64,000 nt of DNA from positions 212,657-276,656 of the forward strand of contig CATZLI010000003.1 in assembly GCA_958421275.1 (NCBI GenBank), written 5' to 3'. The position numbers and the translations under genes were made by a program. A model generated the notes under the pieces. It saw only the letters and a program-made list of their open reading frames with translations. It ran no database searches and had not been told where the DNA came from. Source of the stretch: an uncultured Collinsella sp. (GTDB lineage: Bacteria; Actinomycetota; Coriobacteriia; Coriobacteriales; Coriobacteriaceae). Positions within the stretch are counted from its first letter, which is position 1; each line of letters begins with the position of its first letter. Shown in pieces: positions 17,097 to 25,224 of the stretch.

Positions 17097-17111
17097 CTAA
17101 GGAGTGTCCCA

Positions 17112-17149
17112 AAGTGCCGGCACAAAAGGAACGTCCCCAAGTGCCGGCA
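17112..17149 (-). repeat. D-type GTGCCGGCA hairpin
   Basis: Two GTGCCGGCA words flank a spacer. Read on the minus strand the loop is CTTGGGGACGTTCC..., sharing GGGGACGTTC with the C-type repeats. Confidence 0.8.
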
Positions 17150-17171
17150 GTGGGACCCCGCCGCCTCAACG

Positions 17172-17238
17172 AGTTGCGGTGAAATAAGGACTGTTAAAGG
17201 CTTTAAAGCCGCCAAACCATCCCTATTTCACCGCAACT
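17172..17238. repeat. 67-bp palindromic element E1
   Basis: Outer arms start AGTTGCGGTGAAATA and end with the complement; the inner hairpin is GGCTTTAAAGCC. Exactly 67 bp, the same length as copies at 57571-57637 and 60844-60910. Confidence 0.9.
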
Positions 17239-17286
17239 TACGATATGCCGGCGTTACGGCCATCGCAGGTAGAGAACGGAAAGCGA

Positions 17287-17384
17287 AAACGCCCCTAAGC
17301 GAGCAAGGTGACGTGAATGAGGAGGGCATTGACCTTTTGGTCATGCCCGACGATTGAACGTCAGATTGCCGCTTAGGGGCGTTT
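17287..17384 (-). terminator. Nested 98-nt hairpin (I) after proB
   Basis: Outer arms AAACGCCCCTAAGCG (17287-17301) and complement (17370-17384). Inside, GCAA/TTGC, TGACGT/ACGTCA, GGGCAT/ATGCCC and ACC/GGT nest in order around TTTT. It lies 15 bp after the proB stop and so would be the 3' end of that transcript. Confidence 0.7.
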
Positions 17385-17398
17385 GCAGCGTCAATTGG

Positions 17399-18526
17399 TT
17401 AAGCGAAGACGATTAGGTTATCCCTGTGTATCGCCGGCTTCTCGGCCAAGTTAGCGAGCAGGCGGTTGCTGGCGATCTGGTCCTGGCGGCGGCCGGCAGC
17501 AAGCTCCAGCACGTCCGAATCGGCCTCGGCGATACCGCGGGCGACGACCATACCGCTCGGATCGCACACATCGAGCACATCGCCCTCGGCAAACTGGCCA
17601 TCGACCTCGCGAATACCCACCGCAAGCAAGGAAGAGCCACGGCTAACCAGCGCCTTCGCAGCACCATCATCGACCGTCACCGAGCCATGCGCCTTGTCGC
17701 CCAGTGCGATCCACAGCTTGCGGGGTGCGATGTCCAGACGCTCCGCCGGCGGATCGAACAGCGTGCCCACGCTCTCGCCGCGGGCGAGGCGCACGAGCGC
17801 ATCGGGCTCCTCGCCTGAGCAAATCACGCTCTGAATGCCCGCCGTCATCAGGATGCGGCTCGCGCGGATCTTGGTAATCATGCCGCCCGTTCCCACCGAT
17901 GTGGAAGAATCGCCCGCCGAGGCAATAATCTTGGCATCGATCTTATGCACGACAGGAACAAGCTCGGCCGTGGGGTCCTCATGCGGATTGGCAGTATAGA
18001 GACCATCGATGTCCGAGAGCGTCACGCACAGATCGGCAGAAACCAGGCAGCTCACAAGCGCCGCCAGTGTGTCGTTGTCGCCAAACTTGATCTCATCGAC
18101 AGTAACGGTATCGTTCTCGTTGACGACCGGCACCACGCCAAGCTCCACCAGGCGCAGCAGGGCGTCGCGCGCGTGCAGGTAGGACGTACGGCGCGCCGTG
18201 TCGTGACGCGTGAGCAGCACGAGCGAGGTGAGCAGGTCGCGCGCATGAAACTCCTCGTCGTAGGCCGACGAGATGATGCACTGGCCGGCCGAAGCGCAGG
18301 CCTGCAGGCTCGGCAGGTCGCCGACCGGCTTACGGTCGAAGCCCAGCACGGGATAGCCACAGGCGATAGCGCCCGAGCTCACCACGACCAGACGCCAGCC
18401 GAGCTTGCGCAGCGCTGCGGCCTGATCGGCAAGCCCGCCGATAAAGGCGCGGTTGACCTTGCCGTCGGCGCCCACCACCGTGGACGAGCCGATCTTTACC
18501 ACCATCGTTTTATAAGAAGTCGTCAT
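17399..18526 (-). CDS. proB: Glutamate 5-kinase
   Basis: The first enzyme of proline synthesis: ATP-dependent phosphorylation of glutamate. A 375-residue protein with an amino-acid-kinase domain (VVKIGSSTVVGADG at the start, VVSSGAIACGYPVL, VNENDTVTVDEIKFGDND, GTGGMITKIRASRI) and a C-terminal PUA domain from about residue 275, as in most bacterial ProB. Proline feedback normally acts on the kinase domain. The start chosen gives MTTSYKTMVVKIG; the second Met seven codons on is also possible, and neither has a strong ribosome site. It is the same strand as proA but separated from it by the peptidase gene. Confidence 0.95.
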   Translation of the reverse strand: MTTSYKTMVVKIGSSTVVGADGKVNRAFIGGLADQAAALRKLGWRLVVVSSGAIACGYPVLGFDRKPVGDLPSLQACASAGQCIISSAYDEEFHARDLLTSLVLLTRHDTARRTSYLHARDALLRLVELGVVPVVNENDTVTVDEIKFGDNDTLAALVSCLVSADLCVTLSDIDGLYTANPHEDPTAELVPVVHKIDAKIIASAGDSSTSVGTGGMITKIRASRILMTAGIQSVICSGEEPDALVRLARGESVGTLFDPPAERLDIAPRKLWIALGDKAHGSVTVDDGAAKALVSRGSSLLAVGIREVDGQFAEGDVLDVCDPSGMVVARGIAEADSDVLELAAGRRQDQIASNRLLANLAEKPAIHRDNLIVFA

Positions 18527-18597
18527 ACGTCAAACCAATCGAGTGTTGAGCAGGCGGGCGAGCTGGAGCAGCCGGGGCACCCGGTGCGGGACGGACG

Positions 18598-18635
18598 AAA
18601 ATGATCCGTTTCCCTCGTCCCCTTCGGATCATTTT
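18598..18635 (-). repeat. Hairpin repeat B overlapping the pncB stop codon
   Basis: AAAATGATCCG (minus strand) forms an 11-bp stem around the loop AAGGGGACGAGGGAAA. The stem includes the last codons and stop (18629-18631) of pncB, and the loop shares the GGGGAC core of other hairpins in the window. Likely terminator. Confidence 0.75.
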
Positions 18636-20134
18636 GCCCAGGGGAAAGCCGAGGCCGCGGCCATGTTCTTGCGCACGAGCTCGTCGCGCACCTGAGCCAG
18701 GCCCTGCTCCATGCCCACAACATAGGTCTGCGGGTACAGGAAGCGCTTGAAAGCTGTGTCCAGATGATCGAGCGCCCAAGCACAGCGCTCGCGCGCGTCC
18801 TGGATGCTCTCACGCGGAGCCACCGCACTGCCATCGCGCACGATCGGCACCAGCAGCTCGCGATACTCAAGTTCGGACACGTCGGTCACCAGGGCAGCAT
18901 CATTCACGGCCACGAGGGTATTGCCGCGCGCGGCGCCCTCCCCCGCCAGATGGTCCTCGTCGTAGATCATGTCGCAGACCGGGCCGCCAAAGCCGTCGTA
19001 ATAACGGCGCACGCGCTGTACGCCCGGGATCGTGCGCTTATAGGGCTGCTCGGAGAGCTTGACCACCGGCGTCCACGGGTCGGCCTCGCTCGCACGGCGG
19101 GCGGAAAGCTTGTACACGCCGCCCAGCGCCGGCTGGTCGTAGCAGGTCGCGAGCTTGGTACCCACGCCAAAGCTATCGATGGGCGCGCCCTGGTCGAGCA
19201 GCGACTGAATCGTGTACTCGTCCAGGTCGTTGGACACCGAGATACCCACATAGGGCAGGCCCTCGGCATCAAAACGGCCGCGAACATACTTGGAGAGCTT
19301 GGCAAGGTCGCCGGAGTCGATGCGAATAGCCGACAGGCGCTCGCCCACCGCCTCCATCTCCTTGGCAACCGTAATGGCATGCTCGCAGCCCTCGCGCACG
19401 TCATAGGTGTCGATGAGCAGCGTACAGTTCTTGGGGCTCGACTTGGCAAAGGCGCGGAAGGCCTCGAGCTCGGAATCGAAGCTCATCACCCAGCTGTGCG
19501 CATGCGTGCCAAAGACGGGAATACCGTAGCGGCGGCCGGCGAGCACATTGGACGTAGAGGAGCAGCCGGCAACGTAGCTCGCGCGCGCAACAGCCAGGCC
19601 GCCATCGGGACCCTGGGCGCGACGCAGGCCAAACTCGGCAACGGGACGGCCGTCCGCCGCCAGCACCACGCGCGCTGTCTTGGTGGCGACAAGCGTCTGG
19701 AACCCGACGATGTTGAGCAACGCCGTCTCGAGCAGCTGGCACTCCAACGCGGGGCCGGTGACGCGTACCATGGGCTCGCGCGGAAAGACGAGCTCGCCCT
19801 CGGGCACGGCGTCGATGTTTACATGCGCACGAAAATCGCGCAGGTAGTCGAGGAACGCAGGCTTAAACATCGCGCCGCCGGCCGGGGCCTGGAGCGAGGC
19901 GAGGTAGTCGATGTCCTCGGGCGTAAAGCGCAGATTCTCGACCAGCTCGGGCAGTTCGGCGGTGCCGCACATGACGGCATAGGCACTGCCAAAGGGATGG
20001 TCGCGGTAAAACGCGGTAAAACAACCCTGCTCATTGGCCTTGCCGCTCTCCCACAGGCCCTGGGCCATAGTGAGCTCGTACAGATCGGTGAGCATTGCAA
20101 TGTCGGTGGGATGAGAGATGTCGGTCAAAGCCAT
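18629..20134 (-). CDS. pncB: Nicotinate phosphoribosyltransferase
   Basis: Converts nicotinate and PRPP to nicotinate mononucleotide in NAD salvage. A 501-residue protein of the long PncB type. Visible: TDLYELTMAQGLWESGKANEQ divided by turns near the start, FREPMVRVTGP, EFGLRRAQGPDGGL (PRPP/nicotinate contacts), and IRIDSGDLAKLSKYVR with SNDLDEY. The ATG at 20134 has AAAGGT upstream; the longer frame lacks a ribosome site. Its 3' end is embedded in hairpin repeat B. It lies 102 bp upstream of proB on the same strand, probably a separate unit. Confidence 0.93.
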   Translation of the reverse strand: MALTDISHPTDIAMLTDLYELTMAQGLWESGKANEQGCFTAFYRDHPFGSAYAVMCGTAELPELVENLRFTPEDIDYLASLQAPAGGAMFKPAFLDYLRDFRAHVNIDAVPEGELVFPREPMVRVTGPALECQLLETALLNIVGFQTLVATKTARVVLAADGRPVAEFGLRRAQGPDGGLAVARASYVAGCSSTSNVLAGRRYGIPVFGTHAHSWVMSFDSELEAFRAFAKSSPKNCTLLIDTYDVREGCEHAITVAKEMEAVGERLSAIRIDSGDLAKLSKYVRGRFDAEGLPYVGISVSNDLDEYTIQSLLDQGAPIDSFGVGTKLATCYDQPALGGVYKLSARRASEADPWTPVVKLSEQPYKRTIPGVQRVRRYYDGFGGPVCDMIYDEDHLAGEGAARGNTLVAVNDAALVTDVSELEYRELLVPIVRDGSAVAPRESIQDARERCAWALDHLDTAFKRFLYPQTYVVGMEQGLAQVRDELVRKNMAAASAFPWAK

Positions 20135-20218
20135 GGGGCGACCTTTCGGATGTGTGGTGCAGAATTTGAGGGTTGAACGAGAGCAGAGCATGCGGACATG
20201 ACGCCCGATGCAAATCGG

Positions 20219-20671
20219 TTAGAGCAGGCCCATGCTGGTCAGGATCGTGTAGCCCATAAAGACGACGAACGCGATGAGGGCAAGGATAATGATGATTTTT
20301 TGAGCCGGCGCCATGCCAGGGATCTCGTTCTCGCCCGTAGGCTCCTTGGAGGTAACCATGCGCTGGGCAAAGGTCATCTCGTCACGGCTCGGCTTGGGCT
20401 CGACGGACTTGGGACGAGCGGCCTTTTTAGGCTGAGGTTTGGGCGCGGCAGGTGCAGGCTTCGCAGCAGTGGGCTTGGGCGCGGGCGCCGGTGCGGATGC
20501 GGCGTTCGCGGCGACCTCCTCGGCCTTCGCACGCTCGGCACGCAGGGCAGCCAGCTCCTCACGCTCGCGACGGGCCTCTTCCCGAGCCTCGCGGCGGGCC
20601 TTCTCAGCGCGGAGCTCTTCCAACTCAGCGCGCTCCTCGTCGGACAATGGTTGGGACTCAAGCTCGGCCAT
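20219..20671 (-). CDS. Small coiled-coil protein with C-terminal membrane anchor, unknown function
   Basis: A 150-residue protein. Residues about 8-50 are a charged helix rich in Glu, Arg and Ala (DEERAELEELRAEKARREAR), likely a coiled coil. Residues about 50-95 are a Pro/Ala/Lys linker. The end is one transmembrane helix (KIIIILALIAFVVFMGYTIL), so it is tail-anchored with its bulk in the cytoplasm. The ATG at 20671 has GAAAGGG nine bases upstream. No family recognised. It lies downstream of tRNA-Ala on the same strand, after that gene's terminator. Confidence 0.65.
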   Translation of the reverse strand: MAELESQPLSDEERAELEELRAEKARREAREEARREREELAALRAERAKAEEVAANAASAPAPAPKPTAAKPAPAAPKPQPKKAARPKSVEPKPSRDEMTFAQRMVTSKEPTGENEIPGMAPAQKIIIILALIAFVVFMGYTILTSMGLL

Positions 20672-20693
20672 GGTACAGCCCTTTCTTTTAAAA

Positions 20694-20725
20694 AAAGCCG
20701 CCGACACAATGTCAGCGGCTTATCA
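20694..20725 (-). terminator. Terminator of tRNA-Ala
   Basis: On the minus strand AAGCCGCTGACA pairs with TGTCGGCGGCTT, followed by TTTTTT. It lies about 12 bases past the tRNA 3' end. Confidence 0.85.
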
Positions 20726-20735
20726 AATCCAAGGG

Positions 20736-20808
20736 TGGAGACGAAGGGAGTCGAACCCTCGGCCTCTGCCATGCGACGGCAGCGCTCTCCCAACTGAGCT
20801 ACGTCCCC
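20736..20808 (-). tRNA. tRNA-Ala (CGC), CCA not encoded
   Basis: A 73-nt cloverleaf. Stem CTGCC/GGCAG encloses loop GTCGCAT, giving anticodon CGC. Acceptor GGGGACG pairs with CGTCTCC and carries the G3-U70 pair that identifies alanine tRNAs. CCC, not CCA, follows the discriminator. Confidence 0.95.
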
Positions 20809-20913
20809 AGGACAAGTCGATATTTTACCTACGGCTCGCCAACTGTCAACGCCCAATAACCAGTCTTTTTGGGGCGCGGCTATTTTGGCAACTTTTCGAA
20901 CAGGCGATCCTCT

Positions 20914-20949
20914 CGATGATTTTTTATCCCCGTCCCAGAAAAATCATCG
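20914..20949 (-). repeat. Hairpin repeat F3 (loop GGGACGGGG), likely terminator
   Basis: An 11-bp perfect stem CGATGATTTTT encloses, on the minus strand, CTGGGACGGGGATA. It lies 10 bp past the stop of the radical SAM gene. A closely related copy with a different flank is at 32019-32052. Confidence 0.8.
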
Positions 20950-20958
20950 ACGAACGCA

Positions 20959-21897
20959 CTACTTTGCGCTGGTAAGAACACCGGTGGTGTCGAAGGCCGG
21001 GGTGAAGCTCTCGTCTACCGCGCCGCCCTCTTGCCAGAACATCGTCGTAAAACCCAGGTCGTCGGCATGGTCGAGCACCTGCTCGTACTCCTCACGCGTC
21101 ACGGCGCGTGCCAGGTCGCCGCCCTGCTCGCGCATGAGCGCATTGGGCGTGTACTGGTTCATAACCGAGATCGGCACGTCGCCCACCGTCTGCCACACCA
21201 GGTCCAGCACGCGACACGAATCGTCTGCATGCCCCGGAAGCACCAGGTGACGCACGATCATGCCACGCTTCATAAGCCCGTCCTCGTCCACCAACTCTCC
21301 CCCGCGGCGCTCGATCTCGCGCGCCATCTGGGCCAGACCCGACACGGCCACACGCGGGTAATCCTTTATATGGGAGAGCGACTGCGCAAGCCCGGCATCG
21401 GCATATTTAAAGTCGGTGAGCCACACATCGACCAGGTCGCCCAGCGCCGCCACGGCACTCGCGCGCTCGTAACCACTCGTGTTGTAGACGATTGGGATAA
21501 CCAGTCCGCGCGCCCGTGCCGCGGCAATCGCGGCAGGCAACAGGTGCGCATAGTGCGTCGCCGTCACCAAATTGATGTTGTTGGCACCCTGGTCCTGCAG
21601 TTCCAGCATAATCTCGACCAGGCGCTCAGGCGAAATCTCAAGGCCAAAATTGCCGGTCGAGATCTCGTGGTTCTGGCAGTAGATACATTTGAGCGAGCAG
21701 CCGCTAAAGAAGATCGTGCCCGAACCGGCCTCGCCCGAGATAGGCGGCTCCTCCCACATATGAAGCGCGGCGCGGGCCACCTTGAGCGTGTCGTTAGCAC
21801 CGCAGACGCCGTGCGCGCCCTCATCGCGCGCCGCACCGCAACGGCGCGGACACAAATGGCAGGCGGGCGAAAAAAGTTCGGTCAACGACGTCGGCAT
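20959..21897 (-). CDS. Radical SAM protein, PflX/pyruvate formate-lyase-activating-enzyme-like
   Basis: A 312-residue radical S-adenosylmethionine enzyme. The 4Fe-4S motif CSLKCIYC (CxxxCxxC) is near residue 72, preceded by an N-terminal cysteine cluster (ACHLCPRRCG and CGAN) that could hold a second metal site. The barrel continues with INLVTATHYAHLL and VYNTSGYE. This fits the PflX/YgcF-type group annotated as putative glycyl-radical activases, but no glycyl-radical enzyme is adjacent, so the target is unknown. The ATG at 21897 with GGAG ten bases upstream is preferred to an in-frame TTG five codons earlier. Confidence 0.82.
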   Translation of the reverse strand: MPTSLTELFSPACHLCPRRCGAARDEGAHGVCGANDTLKVARAALHMWEEPPISGEAGSGTIFFSGCSLKCIYCQNHEISTGNFGLEISPERLVEIMLELQDQGANNINLVTATHYAHLLPAAIAAARARGLVIPIVYNTSGYERASAVAALGDLVDVWLTDFKYADAGLAQSLSHIKDYPRVAVSGLAQMAREIERRGGELVDEDGLMKRGMIVRHLVLPGHADDSCRVLDLVWQTVGDVPISVMNQYTPNALMREQGGDLARAVTREEYEQVLDHADDLGFTTMFWQEGGAVDESFTPAFDTTGVLTSAK

Positions 21898-22422
21898 AAA
21901 ACCATGCTCCAAAACAACGATTCAGCAGCTCAAACGTAAAGGGATCAACCCCACAGACGGCTCGAGCCCAAGGCGCCGTAATCGTCCGACACGATTTTTG
22001 TAATGTCAAGACTGGAATCGATAAAGTGCCGCTTTATGATGTAGGTATTCCGCCCCCCGCGGAGCAACTGGGTGAACCGTCGCGTTTATTTAGGGAGCCC
22101 ACACAGTCGTACCTAGTACAGGTATCCTTCGTTGTTAAGGACGCTGGAACAGTCGATGAGGGCACCCACCTGTTTTAGGTGGGTTCATTTTCGTAACGTG
22201 GGGGGTGGTTTTCTTTTGCCGAAAATCACCATTACAGTCCATATGGATCCCCGCCGGCATCCCGACAAGCCATCGACAACATCCCAATATCTGGTAAGCG
22301 CGTGATTATCGCTGCGTGCAATTCCATGCACCCCCCTTGGTCGAGTATTATGGTTCGGCTATGCCCTTTGCGCATGGCGTTCTTCTGACCTTTTCCTTCG
22401 ACGCTTGGCGGTTTTTAGATTC
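21898..22422. other. Gene-free stretch between divergent genes, holding a structured RNA candidate
   Basis: A 525-bp interval. Bases about 22005-22195 look like an independent structured RNA with its own terminator. The next 230 bases, up to the transferase start, contain no open frame; a TATTAT at 22339 may be the -10 of the transferase promoter. Confidence 0.6.
22005..22195 (+). ncRNA. Structured RNA candidate, possibly 6S RNA, with terminator
   Basis: Distant strands pair: GTGCC (22027-22031) with GGCAC near 22161, and ATTCC with GGAAC near 22145. Inside lie local hairpins CCGC-CCCCC-GCGG, GTAC-CTA-GTAC and TCCTT-CGTTGTT-AAGGA. The 3' end is ACCCACC (22164-22170), loop TGTTTTA, GGTGGGT (22178-22184), then TCATTTT. 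A long closing helix with an unpaired centre and its own terminator resembles 6S RNA, but I recognise no decisive conserved sequence. A leader of the downstream transferase is less likely because the terminator lies 230 bp before its start. Confidence 0.42.
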
Positions 22423-23622
22423 ATGGCTTCATCCCCGAGCTACATACCGTACCTATGCGTGGCAGCGGCGGCCTTTATCACGACCTTCCTCACGGTACCC
22501 CTGGTCAAGCGCCTGGCAATCAAGCTCGACGCCGTCGACTATCCTTCTAAGCGCCGCATCAACACCAAGCCCATCCCGCGTTTGGGCGGAACGGCGGTGT
22601 TTTTGGGCCTGGTCGTCGCCTGCACTGTGCAAATCCTAGGCACCTGGTACCTGGGTTGGCCGCCCGTTTTGGTGCCCCACCCCCGTCTGCACATCAGCTA
22701 CCCCATACTTGCGCTTTCTTTTACCGTTATCTTTGCGACCGGCGCTATCGACGACGTCTTCCAGCTCACGCCCAAGCAAAAGCTGGCCGGACAGGTCCTC
22801 GCCGCGCTTATCGCCTGCATGGGCGGCCTGCGGATCGGCGTCATCGTCAACCCGTTTGCTCCCGGCGAGATCATGCTCGGATGGCTCGCCTACCCCATTA
22901 CCGTGATCTATCTGGTGGCATTCACCAACATCATTAACCTCATCGACGGCCTCGACGGCTTGGCCACGGGCATCTGCGGCATCGCATCGTTCACCATGTT
23001 TTCGATGGCTGTTCTCTCGGGCCGCATCGACGCCGCCGCGCTCTCCATTGCGCTCTTTGGCGCCTGTCTGGCCTTTTTGCGCTACAACTTCAACCCCGCA
23101 AGCATCTTCTTGGGCGACTCGGGGTCGTTGCTTCTGGGCTTTGCGCTGGGCTCCATCTCGCTGCTCAACGTGAGCCGCACCGCCGCACTCACCTCGCTTA
23201 TCATCCCGCTCATCGTTGCCGGCGTGCCCATCATCGACACGTTTAGCGCCATTGTGCGCCGCAAGCGCGCCCACATTAGCATCGGGCAGGCCGACAAGGG
23301 CCACATCCACCACCGCCTGATCCAAGAAGGCTACAACCAAAAACAGGCCGTGCTGCTCATCTATGCCTGGTGCATCATGCTTTCGGCCGGCGCCGCCGCG
23401 ATTAACCAGGTCGAGGTGCCCATGCGCGTGCTCATCTTTACCGTGCTCGCCATTGGCTCGGCGGCCTTCGCCAAGCATCTACATCTATTTGAGCCCGTGC
23501 TGCTCCACCATTACAACAAGCGCACGCACGAAGATGAGCTGGTCACCCCCGACGACCCCGCTTTTAAGCAGGAGGAGCAGGCAGCCGAGGAGCGCAAAGA
23601 AGAGCGCCACCACAAGCTCTAG
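22423..23622 (+). CDS. Undecaprenyl-phosphate GlcNAc-1-phosphate transferase (WecA/TagO family)
   Basis: A 399-residue polytopic membrane enzyme that transfers a sugar-1-phosphate from a UDP-sugar to undecaprenyl phosphate, starting cell-wall polymer or lipopolysaccharide-type synthesis at the inner face of the membrane. It has about 11 hydrophobic segments. The family marks are PRLGGTAVFLG, the metal-binding DD in GAIDDVFQLTPKQKL, NLIDGLDGLATG, IFLGDSGSLLLGF and, near residue 285, HIHHRLIQEG. That last histidine motif places it with WecA/TagO rather than MraY. The C-terminal tail is charged. ATG at 22423 is chosen over an upstream in-frame TTG. Confidence 0.9.
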   Translation: MASSPSYIPYLCVAAAAFITTFLTVPLVKRLAIKLDAVDYPSKRRINTKPIPRLGGTAVFLGLVVACTVQILGTWYLGWPPVLVPHPRLHISYPILALSFTVIFATGAIDDVFQLTPKQKLAGQVLAALIACMGGLRIGVIVNPFAPGEIMLGWLAYPITVIYLVAFTNIINLIDGLDGLATGICGIASFTMFSMAVLSGRIDAAALSIALFGACLAFLRYNFNPASIFLGDSGSLLLGFALGSISLLNVSRTAALTSLIIPLIVAGVPIIDTFSAIVRRKRAHISIGQADKGHIHHRLIQEGYNQKQAVLLIYAWCIMLSAGAAAINQVEVPMRVLIFTVLAIGSAAFAKHLHLFEPVLLHHYNKRTHEDELVTPDDPAFKQEEQAAEERKEERHHKL

Positions 23623-23781
23623 GGCAAGCTGCCGAGGATGTGCCAAGGCACCGTTGGCCAAGCGCGGCCACGCCGCGCCCATCGCACAAGCCACCCCTCT
23701 CCCGCCCCTCGCCTACTTACGCCCCGCCCCTCCAATAAACGCGTTATCATCAAAACCTGCGAACGAACGTTAGGAGCAATC

Positions 23782-24831
23782 ATGCCAAACGAGAACAGCT
23801 ACGAAGTCGCGCTGCAAAAGAGCAACGCCATTCGCGAGGGCCTGGCCAAGACGCCCGAGAAGTTCACCATGCTTACCGGCGACCGCCCCACCGGCCGTCT
23901 GCACCTGGGTCACTACTTTGGCACCCTCAAGGGCCGCGTGGAGCTGCAGAACATGGGCGCCAGGACCAACGTACTCATCGCCGACTACCAGGTCATCACC
24001 GACCGCGACACCACCGAGCACATCCAGGACAACGTGTACAACATGGTCATGGACTACCTTGCCTGCGGCATCGACCCCGACAAGACCATGATCTACGCGC
24101 ACTCCGCCGTGCCCGCCGCCAACCAGCTCATGCTGCCGTTCCTGTCGCTGGTGTCCGAGGCCGAGCTGGCGCGCAACCCCACGGTCAAGGCCGAGATGGA
24201 GGCCTCGGGGCACGAGCTCACCGGCCTTCTGCTCACCTACCCGGTGCACCAGGCCTGCGACATCCTGTTCTGCAAGGGCAATGTGGTGCCCGTCGGCCGC
24301 GACCAGCTGCCGCACATCGAGCTCACCCGCACCATCGCCCGCCGCTTTAACAACCGCTACGGCAAGGTGTTCCCCGAGGTCGACGCGCTGCTGTCCGAGA
24401 CCCCGCTGCTGCCCGGCCTGGACGGTCGCAAGATGAGCAAGAGCTACGGCAACGCCATCAACATCTCGATGACCGCCGAGGAGACGGCCAAGCGCATCAA
24501 GAAGAGCCAGACCGACTCCGAGCGCATGATCACGTTCGATCCCGAGAACCGCCCCGGCGTGTCCGGCCTGCTTTCGACGGCCGCCATCTGCACCGGCCGT
24601 TCCGAGGTCGAGATTGCCGAGGAGATTGGCCTGGGCGGCTCCGGCCAGCTCAAGAAGTACGTGACCGAGGCCGTCAACGAGTACTTCGCACCGATCCGCG
24701 AGCGTCGCCAGCGCTACGAGAACGATCTGGACTATGTGAAGGACGTCCTGCACGAGGGCAACCGTCGCGCCAACGAGATCGCCGATCAGACCCTGGCAGA
24801 GGTTCAGGACGCCATGGGCATGGTGTACTAG
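23782..24831 (+). CDS. trpS: Tryptophanyl-tRNA synthetase
   Basis: A class I aminoacyl-tRNA synthetase, 349 residues. The HIGH equivalent is PTGRLHLGHYFGTLKG near residue 29, with VGRDQLPHIELTR in the middle and the KMSKS motif GRKMSKSYGNAI near 216. Length and spacing fit bacterial TrpRS. TAGGAG lies seven bases before the ATG at 23782; the longer open frame upstream is GC-rich spacer. No T-box or tryptophan leader is visible upstream. Confidence 0.93.
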   Translation: MPNENSYEVALQKSNAIREGLAKTPEKFTMLTGDRPTGRLHLGHYFGTLKGRVELQNMGARTNVLIADYQVITDRDTTEHIQDNVYNMVMDYLACGIDPDKTMIYAHSAVPAANQLMLPFLSLVSEAELARNPTVKAEMEASGHELTGLLLTYPVHQACDILFCKGNVVPVGRDQLPHIELTRTIARRFNNRYGKVFPEVDALLSETPLLPGLDGRKMSKSYGNAINISMTAEETAKRIKKSQTDSERMITFDPENRPGVSGLLSTAAICTGRSEVEIAEEIGLGGSGQLKKYVTEAVNEYFAPIRERRQRYENDLDYVKDVLHEGNRRANEIADQTLAEVQDAMGMVY

Positions 24832-24941
24832 ACCGATTTGCTGGCTTGAGCTTTCGATTGCTTTAGGGCGGGCACTACGACGTCCGCCTTTTTCGGAGCC
24901 GGACTGCTTCGGCTCCGCCCATTGCACTCCCCCGATAAACA

Positions 24942-24983
24942 GGAACGGGCCCGCCGGCAGTCAGTTGCCGGCGGGCCCGTTCC
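24942..24983. terminator. Perfect 18-bp hairpin downstream of trpS
   Basis: GGAACGGGCCCGCCGGCA, loop GTCAGT, and the exact complement. No T run follows, but the stem is very stable and may end the trpS transcript or protect its 3' end. Confidence 0.65.
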
Positions 24984-25169
24984 CGAAGTACACCGTTGAA
25001 TCGCACAGAGGGGAGGAATGCGAATCAAACTCAACAGGGCAGGCTTTTTCATCGCCTATTGCCTGCTCCGTTGTTGAATACAATATAGTTCACCGTGGTT
25101 TACTTTGCAGCATCAATATTCGCCGCCATAGCTTCTCCATAAGTTAGCCCCGGTAAACCTGCAACAGAA

Positions 25170-25206
25170 AACCACCACAAAGGGGACAGGCACCTTTGTG
25201 GTGGTT
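25170..25206 (+). repeat. Hairpin repeat A3
   Basis: AACCACCACAAAGG, loop GGACAGGCA, complementary arm. It lies 18 bp beyond the 3' end of the minus-strand alkyltransferase gene. Confidence 0.9.
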
Positions 25207-25224
25207 CTGGCCACGGCAGAGCTG

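Larger units (their letters stand above)
17097..17398. other. Gene-free repeat cluster between the peptidase and proB
   Basis: A 302-bp stretch filled by repeats: a D-type hairpin (17112-17149), the 67-bp element E1 (17172-17238) and the nested 98-nt hairpin I (17287-17384). No open frame of note. Confidence 0.85.
24832..25224. other. Gene-free stretch after trpS
   Basis: 393 bp. It contains a strong hairpin at 24942-24983, a weaker GGGCAGGC/GCCTGC stem near 25038-25071 and repeat A3 at 25170-25206. A 19-codon frame at 25021 has its purine-rich stretch too close to the start to be convincing. Confidence 0.7.

Noticed and set aside
22060..22100. T-box riboswitch (GGGTGAACCGTCGCG resembles the T-box)
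   Set aside because: The T-box needs GGGTGG-N-ACCGCG with the UGGN bulge, which is absent, and the downstream gene is not an aminoacyl-tRNA or amino-acid gene.
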